Positions 1-11,867 of a DNA stretch of 64,000 nucleotides are shown piece by piece. A program made the translations under genes and the position numbers. This stretch comes from Nelumbo lutea. Lineage: Eukaryota > Streptophyta > Magnoliopsida > Proteales > Nelumbonaceae. Below the pieces are notes generated by a model that saw only the letters and a list, made by a program, of their open reading frames with translations, made no database searches and was not told the origin of the DNA. Every line of letters begins with the position of its first letter. Position 1 is the first letter of the stretch. The stretch is taken from assembly GCA_022828595.1 (NCBI GenBank), contig JAKGHH010000003.1, forward strand, positions 14,632,934 to 14,696,933. The letters are read 5' to 3'.

Positions 1-218
1 TCTATTAGGTGGCATGGTTGAGTTCAATGCTTGTTATGGCTAATTACTAGTAAAAAAAAATTGGGACCTTTAACAGCTGTGCTACCAGAAGTTTCAACCA
101 CAAGTTTTATTTTTTTTAGTATTAGCATTGGTTCAAGATCATGTAAAGTCAGTTATACATTCTGCTTCTTACAGCATTCCGTATGAAAATTACTAAGTGT
201 GATTGCTTTTGATTGCAG

Positions 219-347
219 TCGTTGCTTTGTGATCCAAATCCAAACTCACCTGCAAACTCAGAAGCTGCGCGTATGTTTAGTGAGAACAAGCGTGAATATA
301 ACAGGAGAGTACGTGAAATTGTTGAACAGAGCTGGACAGCTGATTGA
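219..347 (+). CDS. UBC2-like: Ubiquitin-conjugating enzyme E2, RAD6/UBC2 type, last exon
   Basis: This is the final coding exon of an E2 that transfers ubiquitin to substrates with RING E3 partners, with known roles in histone H2B monoubiquitination and DNA damage tolerance. A poly-pyrimidine tract and AG acceptor end at 218, and the exon then encodes 42 residues beginning [20 protein letters not shown] and ending VEQSWTAD before TGA. This C-terminal helix region is nearly invariant in plant UBC1/2/3, which are about 150 residues long, so roughly the last quarter of the protein is present. The catalytic cysteine lies in earlier exons outside the window. The acidic yeast RAD6 tail is absent, as in plants. 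Which of UBC1, 2 or 3 it matches cannot be told from this exon. Confidence 0.93.
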   Translation, partial: SLLCDPNPNSPANSEAARMFSENKREYNRRVREIVEQSWTAD

Positions 348-2106
348 TATTTCCTGGTAGGGTGTTTTGGATGCTTCTGGAAGTTTGAGAAATGTCACAA
401 GTGATATTGACACTCGTAAACCATTGTACTGCAAGCACCCTCTGACTCGATTACATTGTTTGTTTGTTTTCCTTTGGGAATGAATATTAGGTCATTATGT
501 CGATTTATGGGGAAACCTGGCAATGATAGTTTACATTGTATTTTTCTCAATCCCTAGAACCTAGAGTCGAGGGTGTCTCAGCTGGGGGCCTGGGGCGGCT
601 TTTGAACAGCTTGGCTAAAATATCACTATACCAGCATGCTGCCATGCACTGAAAGACTTAGCTGTAGCTCTGAAGGTTTGCCAGGTGGTAGCCGGTAGAT
701 GTATTTCCCACAACTCGAGTATCCCGGTTCCTAGCCCTGTAGCTCCAAGCTTTACTCAATATGAAACTGTGCTCCAAGCCTCCAACCTGAACCTGGTTAA
801 ATTAATTAGGTTATCAAATGTAACCTATTTCATCACATGAATATGACCCCTATACTTGCAAGGGCTATATTTGTAAATATCTCAATATTACTATGTGCTT
901 GGTCCGGCCTACCTGTCTACCTCCCTTGAAACTAAACTAAAATAAGGGGAAAATTACAGATGGCTACCATGTACTTTGTGGTAAAGACTTGAGGGTCTGA
1001 GCTTTCAATGTGATAATCAATCCCTTGAGCTTTTAAAAATATACTCAAATTTTTTAAAATGCTCCATGTTTTTTCAACGTGATAACCGATTGTCACTGTT
1101 CTTCTTTTACCTTCAGACTTCAGACGTAAATCACCCTGATTCTCTCATACACAGTACACACACGCACCAGCTGACAGGTTGTGCTGGCTAGGGATGGAGA
1201 GAGAGAGAGTAATGAGTAATGACTGGTGGTGGTTATTCTCCTTTCAGTGTTTTAGAGGTTTCCGGGTTGGAGGAAGAAAGAAATGGGGGAAACAGGACCA
1301 GCTGTTGCCATGGGTTGTGTTCTCGATTCGCACAGGTGGAGATGTTGCTCTGTTATTTGCTCAAACGAAAAAAGATGACAAAGTAGAGAAAGAGACTCAA
1401 ATAGCCCACCTTATTAAAAAATAATGAGAAGGGTAGTTTTGAGATCTTGAAACGTTCGAAGTGGCACGTGACTTTAAATGTTATGTTAACGGCCAAAGTT
1501 GTGTATGTATCAGTCCTGGCTCAACTCAAGTTAATGAATTATTTAAATTTCAGTTTGACCGAAGACAAAGTTATAGACACCGGGCTGGGCAACTCGTCAC
1601 ATAAGGTGGAGGTGGAGTTCGGTGACTATTCTATTTCATTTTGTCGGTTCGGGTTGGAGTGGCCCTAGTCCGAGACAATGGCTGGTTTCAGAATTCAGAC
1701 ATTGCCTCAACTTGTATAATTTTTATAGGGGAAATCGGCATTTAAGGAATGACCATTTAAGGAATTAAAATTTTATTCCCATTCCTGATGGATTGGCATT
1801 CCTCATTTTAAGGAATGACCATTCCTTCCCCTCCCTAGGGAATTAAATCCCATTCTAACTTATTATAATATTGATTTCATTCTTGTCTGAAAAATAGGCC
1901 GTGAGCAAAACGTGGCAAAGAATAGAAGTCAGCAAGGGTGAATGGTGTCACATAGGCATTCCATCAGCAAAGCTTCATTAATTGTATCTCTATAAAAGCG
2001 AACATTGATTTCTATGCACTTCTCTTGTTTCATAAAATTTTATTTTGGAGCTTCTTGAAACGAGAAAGCATTTATTGACACTTTGCTAATATGGGTGCCT
2101 AATGGC
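348..2106. other. 3' UTR and spacer after the E2 gene
   Basis: The E2 3' UTR must start at 348; no clear polyadenylation site was chosen. Around 1730-1870 there is a small repeat with inverted copies of a GGAATGACCATTCC-like motif, probably a degraded MITE. The open frames at 1179-1424 and 1447-1668 have no recognisable domain and look like chance frames. Confidence 0.5.
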
Positions 2107-2634
2107 TAGTGGTGGCAATTGGGCGGATTGGGTTGGGTTTGGTTTCGGTTGAGTTTCAACCCAATCCATTTAACCCGCCAACCCATTAATGGCCCAATTA
2201 TATAAAATTAAATGGGTTGGGTTCAACCCAAACCTGCTTTAACCCAAGGTCTATTTTGGATTCAGGTCGACTTGGATCGGGTCAAATCGCATTGAATTGA
2301 TCCGGATTTTGGTCAAATTGATTTAGATTTATGTTGGGCGAAATATGTCGATTCAAGACAAAATTAAATTTAGTCAATAATTAATAGAAAATTAATGCAT
2401 TAATTACAAATTATTTAATTCAAATGAAGAAAATAAAAAATTACTAAAAAATTAATACTAATATCCATAATGGTTAATCCAATGGTTATCCACAACCCAA
2501 CCCAACCCATTTAAATGAGTGAATTGGGTGACGGGTTAATTACACAACCCATCAAGTAAATGAACGGGTTGGGCAGGTTAAATACTGGGTGGATTAGGCA
2601 GATTCAAGGGTTGGATGAAAAATTGCCGCCCCTA
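2107..2634. mobile_element. hAT-type MITE, 528 bp
   Basis: The ends form a 14-bp imperfect inverted repeat, TAGTGGTGGCAATT at the left and TAGGGGCGGCAATT read inward from the right (12/14). They are flanked by an 8-bp near-duplication, CTAATGGC (2099-2106) and CTAATGAT (2635-2642). The interior is rich in short GGGTTGGG/CCCAACCC palindromes and has no coding capacity. Target length and the TAGGGGTGGCAA-like end are typical of plant hAT MITEs. Two mismatches in the duplication suggest age. Confidence 0.75.
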
Positions 2635-2642
2635 CTAATGAT

Positions 2643-4146
2643 GCCTATATATTATAAACGCCCTCATTAATAATTTTCTCGATTTTATAATCACATAAAT
2701 ACAAAATATTTATTGAATAAATGTAATAGGACCTACTTTTCTACCTAGTACCTACTTAATTGAATCCTTCTCCTCTCACTTATACGTAACTGAAACTTGC
2801 TTACACTCTGTCAGGCAAAATGCATGCATGGATCTATCAAATATCAATATCATCTAGCTGGAACCTACATTCTGTTAGAAGGCTAGTGATAGACAGAGAG
2901 GCAGCTTTGAGTTACATAAATCTTAACCTAACTATGGCCTACCATGCGTCTGATACATGATACATGTTTAAAGACTCCATCCAGGTCTGAAACCGACGAT
3001 TCTAGCGTTTTCTTCTTTTTTTTTCTTTCTCATTAATTTGTTCCTTTGGTGGGAATTGTGGATGAGTTGGTATGATGCAGGGAGACTCGCACGGGGCCCC
3101 TGGCCATCGGCCTTGTGGTTTTGTTCCTTTCAGTCCATAATAAAGTGCATGTATTATTGCTGCATGTGCTTTCTCAGTCTCAGTTGTCAAATGGCATTCT
3201 AGTGCGGTTGTTGGCTATGCTCCATCCAAGTGGTGGCATATATGCTATGTGGTTTGTGGGTCTTGCTAGGAACAAATTGTGTGATGTGAGCTGCCAGTGT
3301 CATACCAACCTTATCTGCAAACCCAGAGAGGACGCAGTTCTCTATAGTGATGATTGATGAATATATTGAATATACCTCATCTCTAACTCTAAGATAAGAT
3401 GTTCATTACACTTTTGGCCTGGATAATTGGCCGTATCGTCCCTCCAGATGGCAACTGGAGGTTTTTGTGAAACAAGTTCGGGATTGGCACTGGAGGGAAT
3501 AACACCGCTCTGGTCCACATGCACCTAAATGCTTTTTGTATGGGACTTCTGCCATCAGAAATTAACCTGGGTTCTGGGCATGCAACAGGGAAGTTAGACA
3601 TCGATCTAAGCCTGGTTTTGGTTGGTGCAGTCTAAAAGCTATCAACCTTCACAAGATGGACTTTCTAGCTATATCATATGTAGGTTTCCTTCTTAATTAA
3701 GATATTTATTAAGTATAAACAATTATTATATTTAAAACAGCTTTATTGTTGTACCAAGTTGTAACGGTACAGCCTTTAATGTTGTTCAGTTTAGTTTTTT
3801 TTTTTTTTTCCCTAGATTGATGAATAGGGCAGCCCATACTCCGTAGATTGTCTTAGTTAGCTAAGTTCTCTGATGAAGATTCTGTTTCTTGGGCTAGACC
3901 TCCATGTACTGAATAGTTTGTTTCCTCCTTCTGTTAGTGCTTTAGTCTTTTAAATTTTAATTATCAAAGAAAAAAATAGTTGTATCGGTACAAGTTTAGG
4001 CCAACTGGGAAAATAATAACGTGAAAGAGTATGCCTTATTGACTTACAGGATATATGATAAGCTTCAAATGTACAGAAAAAAAGAAATTTATAACAATAA
4101 GATCTACTAATAAATAGTGACTGCACAGTGGGGAAGAGGAAATTAA
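2643..4146. other. Gene-free spacer downstream of the receptor kinase
   Basis: No gene recognised. The part from 3050 to 3640 is less AT-rich than its surroundings and has overlapping 60-80 codon frames on both strands, but none resembles a known domain and no splice model joins them. The 3' UTR of the minus-strand receptor kinase must lie just below 4147. Confidence 0.4.
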
Positions 4147-7100
4147 TCAAGGTCTGTATGTACTGATGCTTCCGCTAAGGTTCCCACTAAGGTTTCCACT
4201 GATTTTGCCGCTGAGGTTTCCACTAGTGGCCCATCCGTCCTGAACTTGAACTGAATACTGCAAATTCCAGAGAACATCTTCTATTGATGGCCGCTGTCTA
4301 GGGTCTTTAGATAGACATTTGATGGTAATTTCAACTGCGGTTCTTAATGATTCATAAGCAAATGTGCCTCGAATGGCAGGATCTGTAACTGCTCGGAGCT
4401 TTGCTGGGGCTTCTGTTAAGCCCTTCTCTAGCTGTAAACCAAAACAAGTATTTACAGTAAATAAAACAGAACAATTAACTAGATGTAAAAAATTTGAAGT
4501 TCCATGATATAGAAAATAATCGACCCTTTTGAAGCTCTGGGGCAATTAACCAGATGCTTGAGTCAGTATAGGCAGGAAGGAATTAGAAACATTTCAATTT
4601 TATGGACAAATTTTGTCTAGAATTTGGATAGTGGAAAAAGGTATTTGTACCTGAAGTCTTATCACGTCCAGTTCATTTTGGGATGTGATTTGTTTACCCG
4701 TAATTACTTCTACTATAATAGCACCAAGCTGATAAATATCATCTTTCTCTGCATGTTCAGCACTGCAAAAAAAATATATATATGGAACTTTCATAAGAAA
4801 ACAAAGTTAAATTAAAAGCAATGTCCAGTTGGGCTTACAAATTTGCATGATCATAACTTGATCTTTTTGCTTGTATACACTCAGACACTGTGTAATTGCA
4901 TCTTGGAGACTCAATATACCAAATTTCCATGCCTCTAAAGTTACAGCAGAATCCATGACACTAATATTACCACAGCCACAGGCCACAACATAGTTATAAA
5001 CCATTTGTGAGCAAGATCAGAGGAACCTTCTTTAGAACTGTTTAAAAGAGAAACAACAGAAAAAGAAAGAAAGAGAAGGAAGAATAATTTACCTCCCAAT
5101 ATTACCGAGAAAATCTCTATTGGAAGGGTCTTGTGAACCTACCTGGACACCCAATAAAGAGAGAGGAGGCTTAATGAAAAATGTAGACCCTTATAGATAT
5201 ACTTTAGACCAAAGACGTATATAACATATTGAAGTTTAGCTTAATTTGAACTCACTCGAGCCGGCAGTGGCAGATTATAGCTACTAATTTTTGGTGTGAA
5301 ATTATCATCCAGCAAAATATTCTCAATCTTCAGATCATTCCCAAAAATGCCAGGTGAAATTCCTGTATGCAAGAACTGTATTCCCCTGGCAACACCTATA
5401 TTAATAGCCATTCTCTGTGGCCATTTTAATGTTTCCCGCCTTCTCCAGTCTGCAAATGAGATCAAAGATAGATGAGGTATTGAATTTGTTTGTTTAATGA
5501 AACTAATATTTGAGAAATCTGAACCAATAATATCTGTTTGTTTTACCAGTTAGATGACTCCTTAATGCCCCATTTGAAATATGTTCCAGAACAAGAAACA
5601 AAGTGTTTGCTGCATTGGGGTGATCCTGAAATGTAACAATGCAATGTCCAAGAATTCCAACCAAGTGCCGATGCCTTAGCTTTGAAATCACTTCCATGTG
5701 CTGCAGTAAGCTCTGAGGTGAATGCTTGTCCTTTAGTTTTAAGCATCGCACTGCAACTGCAGAACCTTCTCTGAGCCAACCTTTGTAAAGCTGAAAACAT
5801 GAAAATCATTTGGTTTGAGTTTGAGGGATTCATAGAGGACTAGACATACTACATCTACCACTATTCCATTAGTGCATTATTGTTATGATTTATCTGTGAA
5901 GTAAATGCTTCTTCTTAATAACCGGTAATATGGGTTATTCATGACTGATGGACTTGACATTGCCAAAGCTCCCAATAACAGACAATCCGATCCCTGTTAT
6001 CATTTTTCTTGATTAAGTAGTGTGAGAACCAAAGTAGCTAATAACAACTGGTGGCCAAATACCACAATTCAACTTATCTGGTAACCAAACTCAACCCTAA
6101 AGTTTTTGAACACACAATCAGTGAAAATCATATTCTATTTCCCCGAGTACTTGCAGTGTCAAGATTTAAGGTCCTATCATCAAATGTGACTGGAGGAGTT
6201 GGCACTAAACCAGTTGAGTACAACTTACTTGACATAAAAGTTCTGTAAAATTGCTTAATATCCACAATGCTTATGCATACTATGAGACCAAAATCATGAC
6301 GTATACCAGAAGATGTTTCATCTTTCTTTTTCTTTTTCATTCTAAAACCCATGATGAAGACTTTCTGTCTTACCTGTCCATATGATCCTTGGCCCAATAA
6401 ATTTGTTTGGTCGAAGTTATTCGTTGCTTCTTCAATCTCCTCCATGGTGAATTCATGATATGGTGGGAGCTCAAGTGCTCCCAATCTCATTGTGTGGGAT
6501 ACATACCCTGTCAAAGAACATTTTTTTTTCGCTTTATTAACGAAATTTAATCTCACAATAAGATTAAACCAAGCAACAAAGACTCCATGATGATCAAAAA
6601 GTTATATTAATATTGGAGATACTTTGAGGAACTAATTTAGGTGAAAGACTGATTAATCCTCTGCAATTGATAATCCATAGAAACAGAGAAGGAAGGTCTT
6701 ACTTGTATCCGCAGCAGAAGGTTTATTGACCATATGTTTGTTGAATCTGCTGGTTCCATGCTTCCTTGATCTTGTCATCCTAAAGATCACAAGAAGTAAC
6801 AAGCCCAATGCGATCACACCACCCACAATACCCCCGCCAATTCCTAGTATGAGGCCTAACTTGCTGCTCGAATGGTGCTTTGTTTTCGGAGTTGTGGTGG
6901 GTTTTACAGCCAACGCTTCCTGGTCGCAAAAGGAGGTGGGGTGCTGATAATTCGAGTTCCCACTGGATAAACAATTCCAGGAGTAGAGCACAACGCGGTT
7001 CGAAGAGTTAGATCCTATGCACGACGACAATCTTCCCGTCAGGAGGTTGTTGGAAAGATCCACAAAACCAAGTTTGTCGCTGCAAGAAATAGTCGTCGGA

Positions 7101-7948
7101 AGGGCTCCTGTCAATTTATTTCTGGCCAGATTGAGATACTGGATTGATCGCATAGAAAACAGAGCAGTGGGAATGGGCCCCTTTAATTGATTGGAAGAGA
7201 TGTCTAACCGCTGCAGCGCATCAAATTTCTTGAAGTCGAGACGAATTTCAGACTGAAACGTGTTGTTCTTCAGTATAATGGTCACGAGCTTGTTCCCCAG
7301 AGAGGGAAATTGGGGTCCGAGAAGATTGCCACTCAGATCCAGTTCTTCCAGAACCGCTAAACTGGTGAGATCTGGGACCGTTCCATTGAACAAATTATCA
7401 GCCAAAACAAGACTGCTGAGGTTCTTGAAGGTGGAAATTGACGGAGGAATCTGTCCGTATATGAAATTGGAGCTTATGTTCAGGACTTGAAGAGACCGGA
7501 AACGATTGATCTTGGGGGGTAGTGGACCCCATATTCCCAGCGACACAAGCGTCAACACCTTCAAGCTAGCAAGCTTGGTAAGGATGGTGAAGAATGAATC
7601 AATTGAGAAGCTCTGAGATAGAGTTTGCTCAGAAACGGAAAAACCGGAGTTCCTCCCTGAGGCCGGTTTTGGGTTGACAGAAGGAGAGCTTCTGTTCCCA
7701 ATGACAGTTAATTCAGTTACATGGTTACCTGAGCAGACAATTGTGAGAGATGGCGATGGAGGAAGGTAGCAGAAGTTGGTCCAATTATTCCATCCTTGGA
7801 ACGCAGGTGGAAACTCCAGAAGCTGTTGGACTCGAAAAAGGATTCGATTTTCAAATGGCGACAATTGCGCAACGGAGGGAGGAGGAAGCAGAGCCAAAAT
7901 GAGGATTGCAAAGAATATACAGTATGAACAGCGAGTCGTCGCCTCCAT
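4147..7948 (-). CDS. Probable inactive LRR receptor-like protein kinase (At3g03770-like, LRR VI)
   Basis: Plasma-membrane receptor-like protein with eight coding exons: 7948-6703, 6507-6374, 5790-5547, 5449-5256, 5142-5093, 5037-5002, 4762-4651, 4431-4147. All have GT-AG borders and phases that agree, giving 766 residues. The first exon holds a signal peptide (about 1-27), an LRR ectodomain with repeats such as LQVLNISSNFIYGQIPPSIS, and a membrane helix near 364-390. The kinase-like domain follows the family landmark ALELPPY. The glycine loop GQGSYG (454-459) is kept. The beta-3 lysine position reads AVAVR (R475), the HRD position reads GND (578-580), and DFG is replaced by SYN (598-600). It is therefore very likely a pseudokinase, as is usual in this LRR VI group, acting by interaction and not phosphorylation. 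The C-terminus is a run of SGNLSG-type repeats. Confidence 0.9.
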
Positions 7949-8913
7949 TGTTCAAAGGAGTCAAAACACAACTCTAGTCATTCCAAAGCTCAGCAAGGGA
8001 AAGAGATGAGAAAAGCCCAGCTTCATTTATGATTTACCACTTGTTTTAAGATACCGAAAGAGACTGACTAGCTGTAGCTGGAACAGAATCATCAGAATTC
8101 AGAACAATAGCAATTACTGCCATTTATGGGAAAAACAGCAAGTATGAATTGCACTGTACTTCTCATAAAATCTGACACTGAGAAACTGTTGAAGAAGAGA
8201 AGAGGAGAAATTTCCAATATCTGTTTTTTTGTCAGAAATCGGCAAATGTTCTCTATAAAATGGAAAGCTACCCTTTTCTTTCTAGCAGAGAGTCTCAGTC
8301 TATGATCAAAAGAAGGGAGCTATTGAGTATGGTCTATGGAGGGTGATTTGAGATTTTGAGTTTATATTTGCAGAAATTATATATCAAAGTAGAACAGGAA
8401 AGAATAAGAGACTCTCACTCTCATCATTGAACAAGCTTTTGGTCAATTTCAATTTTACATGATTGGAATTTGAAGATGAATGAATTATACAGGAGTGCTG
8501 GCTGATCAAAAGGAGTGGACCATGCAAAGAGAAGTGTAGTAACCAAGTACAGACGAAGGAGAGAATCTATAATTTTCATTGCTTATTTACTTATTTATGC
8601 TTATGAAAATTGAAAAGAGAAAAGAAAAAAAAAAAAGAGTCATGATCCTATGGATCGCAATCCATCGTATCAAATAGCTATCGGATTTCCAAAATCGTTG
8701 ATTTCCAGTGCTCGGCCGCCGTTGAACTGACGTTTCGGGATCCACGGCCACGGGCGGGTATCTCGAAGTTCAAAGCAACATGACACCCACCCCCACGCCA
8801 GCACGTGGATTCCGTGAAATGCTTTCAGCGTTTCGGGGTTTAAATTCATAAATTAATGAACGACGATGACGAGGGGCCTGTGGTGTCGGGTGTGGCACTC
8901 TTTTTTTAGTTTA
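7949..8913 (-). promoter_or_regulatory. Upstream region of the LRR receptor gene
   Basis: The start codon at 7948 is the first ATG of a clean signal peptide. The DNA above it must contain the 5' UTR and promoter. No TATA box could be assigned with confidence, and CT/GA-rich runs occur near 8200-8300. No other gene was seen here. Confidence 0.35.
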
Positions 8914-9602
8914 GGGTAAAATATAAAGCCCTCCTCTTAGGATTGTGACAATCATGAAAACCTCTCCTCAACTTTTATTTTAATAAAAACCTCCCATTAA
9001 TTACTGACTTAAACAAAACGGAAAAGAATGAACTGGCTAAATGCAGATATCTGATTTTTACTGCAAACCTATAAAAACAACTCACACTTTATGCACTAAT
9101 ATACGTCCGTAAATTAGCATCAATTTTGAACTGGTACCTACTCCAATAATATTTTATACCTGTAAATTTAACCCAGGGTCAGAATTTGTAAGATAAAATA
9201 AATATTTAACTTAATAACCCATTTGCTTTCCAGCTATCGTAGTTGTTGTAAATGCAGTTATTGTAAATGCTTTGCAGGTCGCAATAAACGTCCAATTTCA
9301 TTTGCTTTCCGTTTTTCTTTTTCTTTTCTTTTTTTCTTGATAGGAATTTCGATGGTGATAGATTAAAAGAGAAAGAGGACGATAAATAAGTTATAACAAA
9401 TTAATGTTTCTTTTAAAATTATTTTAATAATACGTAAAAATAAGTATTTTGAAAAAATAATGCATCAATCAAATGCTTTTCTGTCAGGGTTCGTGATGAA
9501 AAAGAGGCTTTTTCGAGTGTTCCAAAAGTTCAGAGAAATTTGAAGAGAGGTTTTTATGATTGTCAGAAACCTGAGGGGGAAGGTTTTTCTTATTTTAAGG
9601 GA
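8914..9602. mobile_element. Terminal-inverted-repeat element, about 690 bp
   Basis: Roughly 55 bases at 8914-8972 recur in inverted form at 9541-9602. The best-matched core is TGACAATCATGAAAACCTCT at the left against GACAATCATAAAAACCTCT on the complementary strand at the right. The interior has no coding capacity. The long terminal repeats suggest a Mutator-like MITE, but a target-site duplication could not be fixed and the borders are approximate. Confidence 0.5.
9036..9190. repeat. Dispersed repeat, copy 1 (partner at 58836-58990)
   Basis: Short blocks in the same order, including CTTTATGCAC followed by AAT, a GCATCAAT or ACATCAAT block, CTGG(T/C)ACCT and a closing CCCAGGGTCAG or its near-complement, are shared with 58836-58990. 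It lies inside the terminal-inverted-repeat element at 8914-9602, so the second site may be a decayed relative of that element. Confidence 0.35.
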
Positions 9603-11867
9603 ATATCAAAAGGTTGGAATACCCTTGAATTGATTCAATCTTACAGAAACGGCTAAATACGTAGTCCCTTTCCGGTAGTCCACGCTCCGCAGCTCGAAGA
9701 TCAAAGCGATAGGTATGGTATAATATGATCAAAGCCATCCAATGAAGTGATTAGTTGATGCATTGACAGTGTAGATGGAATGTACGTGTACGACACTGAA
9801 CTTGGGTGGCTTTACGGGAAATTGTGTCGGTGAAGTTATAAGTTATGCGTTGAAGTTGAAGTTGGACTACACAGTCAACCAACATGTATGGCAACTGGCA
9901 TGCATTTGTAAAATATATTCGGATATATGCATGAAATATTTAAAAATAAAAAAGAAAATCTGTGTAAGCGAGTGAACTGATGTCGTTGTGGTGGGGCAGG
10001 TAAGAACGGATGGATGATTCATGATTGGCTGAGGATGAGGAATGTACCTAATCCCCCCCCCCCCTCCTTTCTTGCTTTATTTTTTCGCAAGTGAACTGTG
10101 AAAGCGTATGAATAGGACAATCACAGGCAGCATGTCATGTGTGCATGCATGCTCAATCTATGTGCTTCGATGTCTCGAATATTTTGACTAATTTACTGCT
10201 TCATCCAACGGTTTGAATAATCCGGGACCCGGCATATATATAATGGAACTCTTAACCTCTATGTAAACATTACTGTGACTTCACTCTTCAGTATATTGGG
10301 AGGTGTTTTTTTATGGCGTAGAACTGTGCTTAGCTATCATTTAATAAATAAAGAAGACTTGGAAGAATAAAATAATGGACGACTAGACCAATCGAACAGA
10401 TCAGTCGTTTTATAATTTTTATATTTTATAATTTATTTTTTATGATAAGAAATTAGAAAAAAAAAAAAGATGGGGAAGGGGAATATGGAGGAGAAGGAGA
10501 CATTTAAACCGGCCAAACCTGAAACCTACCGCTTTGGATCCCTTCATTTAATAATTGGGTCCGACCTAACCCCACTACTTCGGCCTAGGTTCCAGCTTAT
10601 TCCACCTGATTTTCAGCCAAGGATCCGGCTATTCCTTGGTAAGCTCTTTCAAGAACAGGAACAATAAGCGGGCAGGTTCGGGGCGGGGTCATACTGCCCG
10701 TTTCCATCCTCGACTTTGAAATTAACCCTATTTTCGTCCTTGATTCTCAACGGCAATGAGTTTTTTTATGGGAATTTGAATCTCCAAAAATTTTTAAATA
10801 ATAATATTTTTACTTAAAATAAATAAAAGTTTTAAATTATATATAATCACCTAATCGAGTCAAAGCGGGGCAGGAACCTCAATCCCCAAACCCGTCTCAC
10901 CCCGCCAAAATAATCTCCATCCCCTATCGCGGGAATCGTGTCCATTCGCGAGCGAGAGCTACACCCTTGTATAGTTGTAGGCTTGTACAAGTACGTGTGT
11001 CCGAGGTCCGGATCCAGTAGCCACATCCTTGGAAGCACACTCGGTGAGCACTATCTGATTCTGATCTGCACTGCTCTTGTACCGTGTAACAGATGAATAT
11101 GATGGACAATATCGAAATTGTGTTGTTTCGGGACAATCAACTTCTCACTACAAGCTACAGTGAATCTCGACTTAAGATTGTGACTGTTAAATGGCAACGA
11201 CTTCGAGGGTCAGCTTCGTGTAAAGACAAGACTGAGGCGGTTCAACACTCATATTGGCAACCCTTTCTTCGTATGGGACAAAGAATGAATGACGATCTAC
11301 TATTCGCATCAGGACATTTTGTTTGTAGAATCAGAATGCCCTCCCAAATCTAATATCGAGTTGATTCTATTCTCTCCGTGCTTCTTCAAGGAATGTTATC
11401 GATTGTCACATAACATTGTTTGTATCAGTACGTCATTCTGTTGACAATAAATCACTCAAGTCAGTTTCAACCGATGTTGAAAACTCACCAAACCTCTCCA
11501 TATGGTTCAACTCGGCATTATAGATAGAGATTAACCTAACTTATTATGATTGCACACACAAGACCATAGCCAACAGAATCACAATTATTGACTAAAACAG
11601 ACAAAATAATATATATTTAACAATGCCATAAATGTGCAACCACACCAGAAGTATGGTAAACAAAAGCAAAATAATACTGATTTATCCACCAACAAAAAAG
11701 AATGAAAAAAGGAAGAAAATTGGCTTTCACAATTCACACCCAAAGCTGAATACTTTAACCCAACTCTTTCTTTACAAAGGAAAAGTCCCCACTATAAAAA
11801 CCTGAAGACAAACTCCCATTAAGAAAAGACAATCTTTTGTATTAACTCAAGTTTTCTAATGCAGTTT
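9603..11867. other. Gene-free spacer
   Basis: No gene recognised. The stretch has a poly-C run near 10051, a GC-rich patch at 10500-11040 with inverted GGGGCGGG/CCCCGCC motifs (possibly a degraded MITE), and short open frames without domains. The 3' UTR of the next minus-strand gene lies just below 11868. Confidence 0.4.

Noticed and set aside
3342..3601. Possible small gene near 3.4 kb
   Set aside because: Both strands are open for 60-70 codons but no domain, splice signal or conserved motif supports either.
6653..7948. A separate 431-residue LRR protein
   Set aside because: The open frame runs past a strong GTAAGA donor at 6702; splicing to 6507 and further exons restores the kinase-like domain in frame.
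7260..8009. Plus-strand open frames opposite the LRR exon
   Set aside because: They are mirror frames of the well-supported minus-strand coding exon and have no domain of their own.
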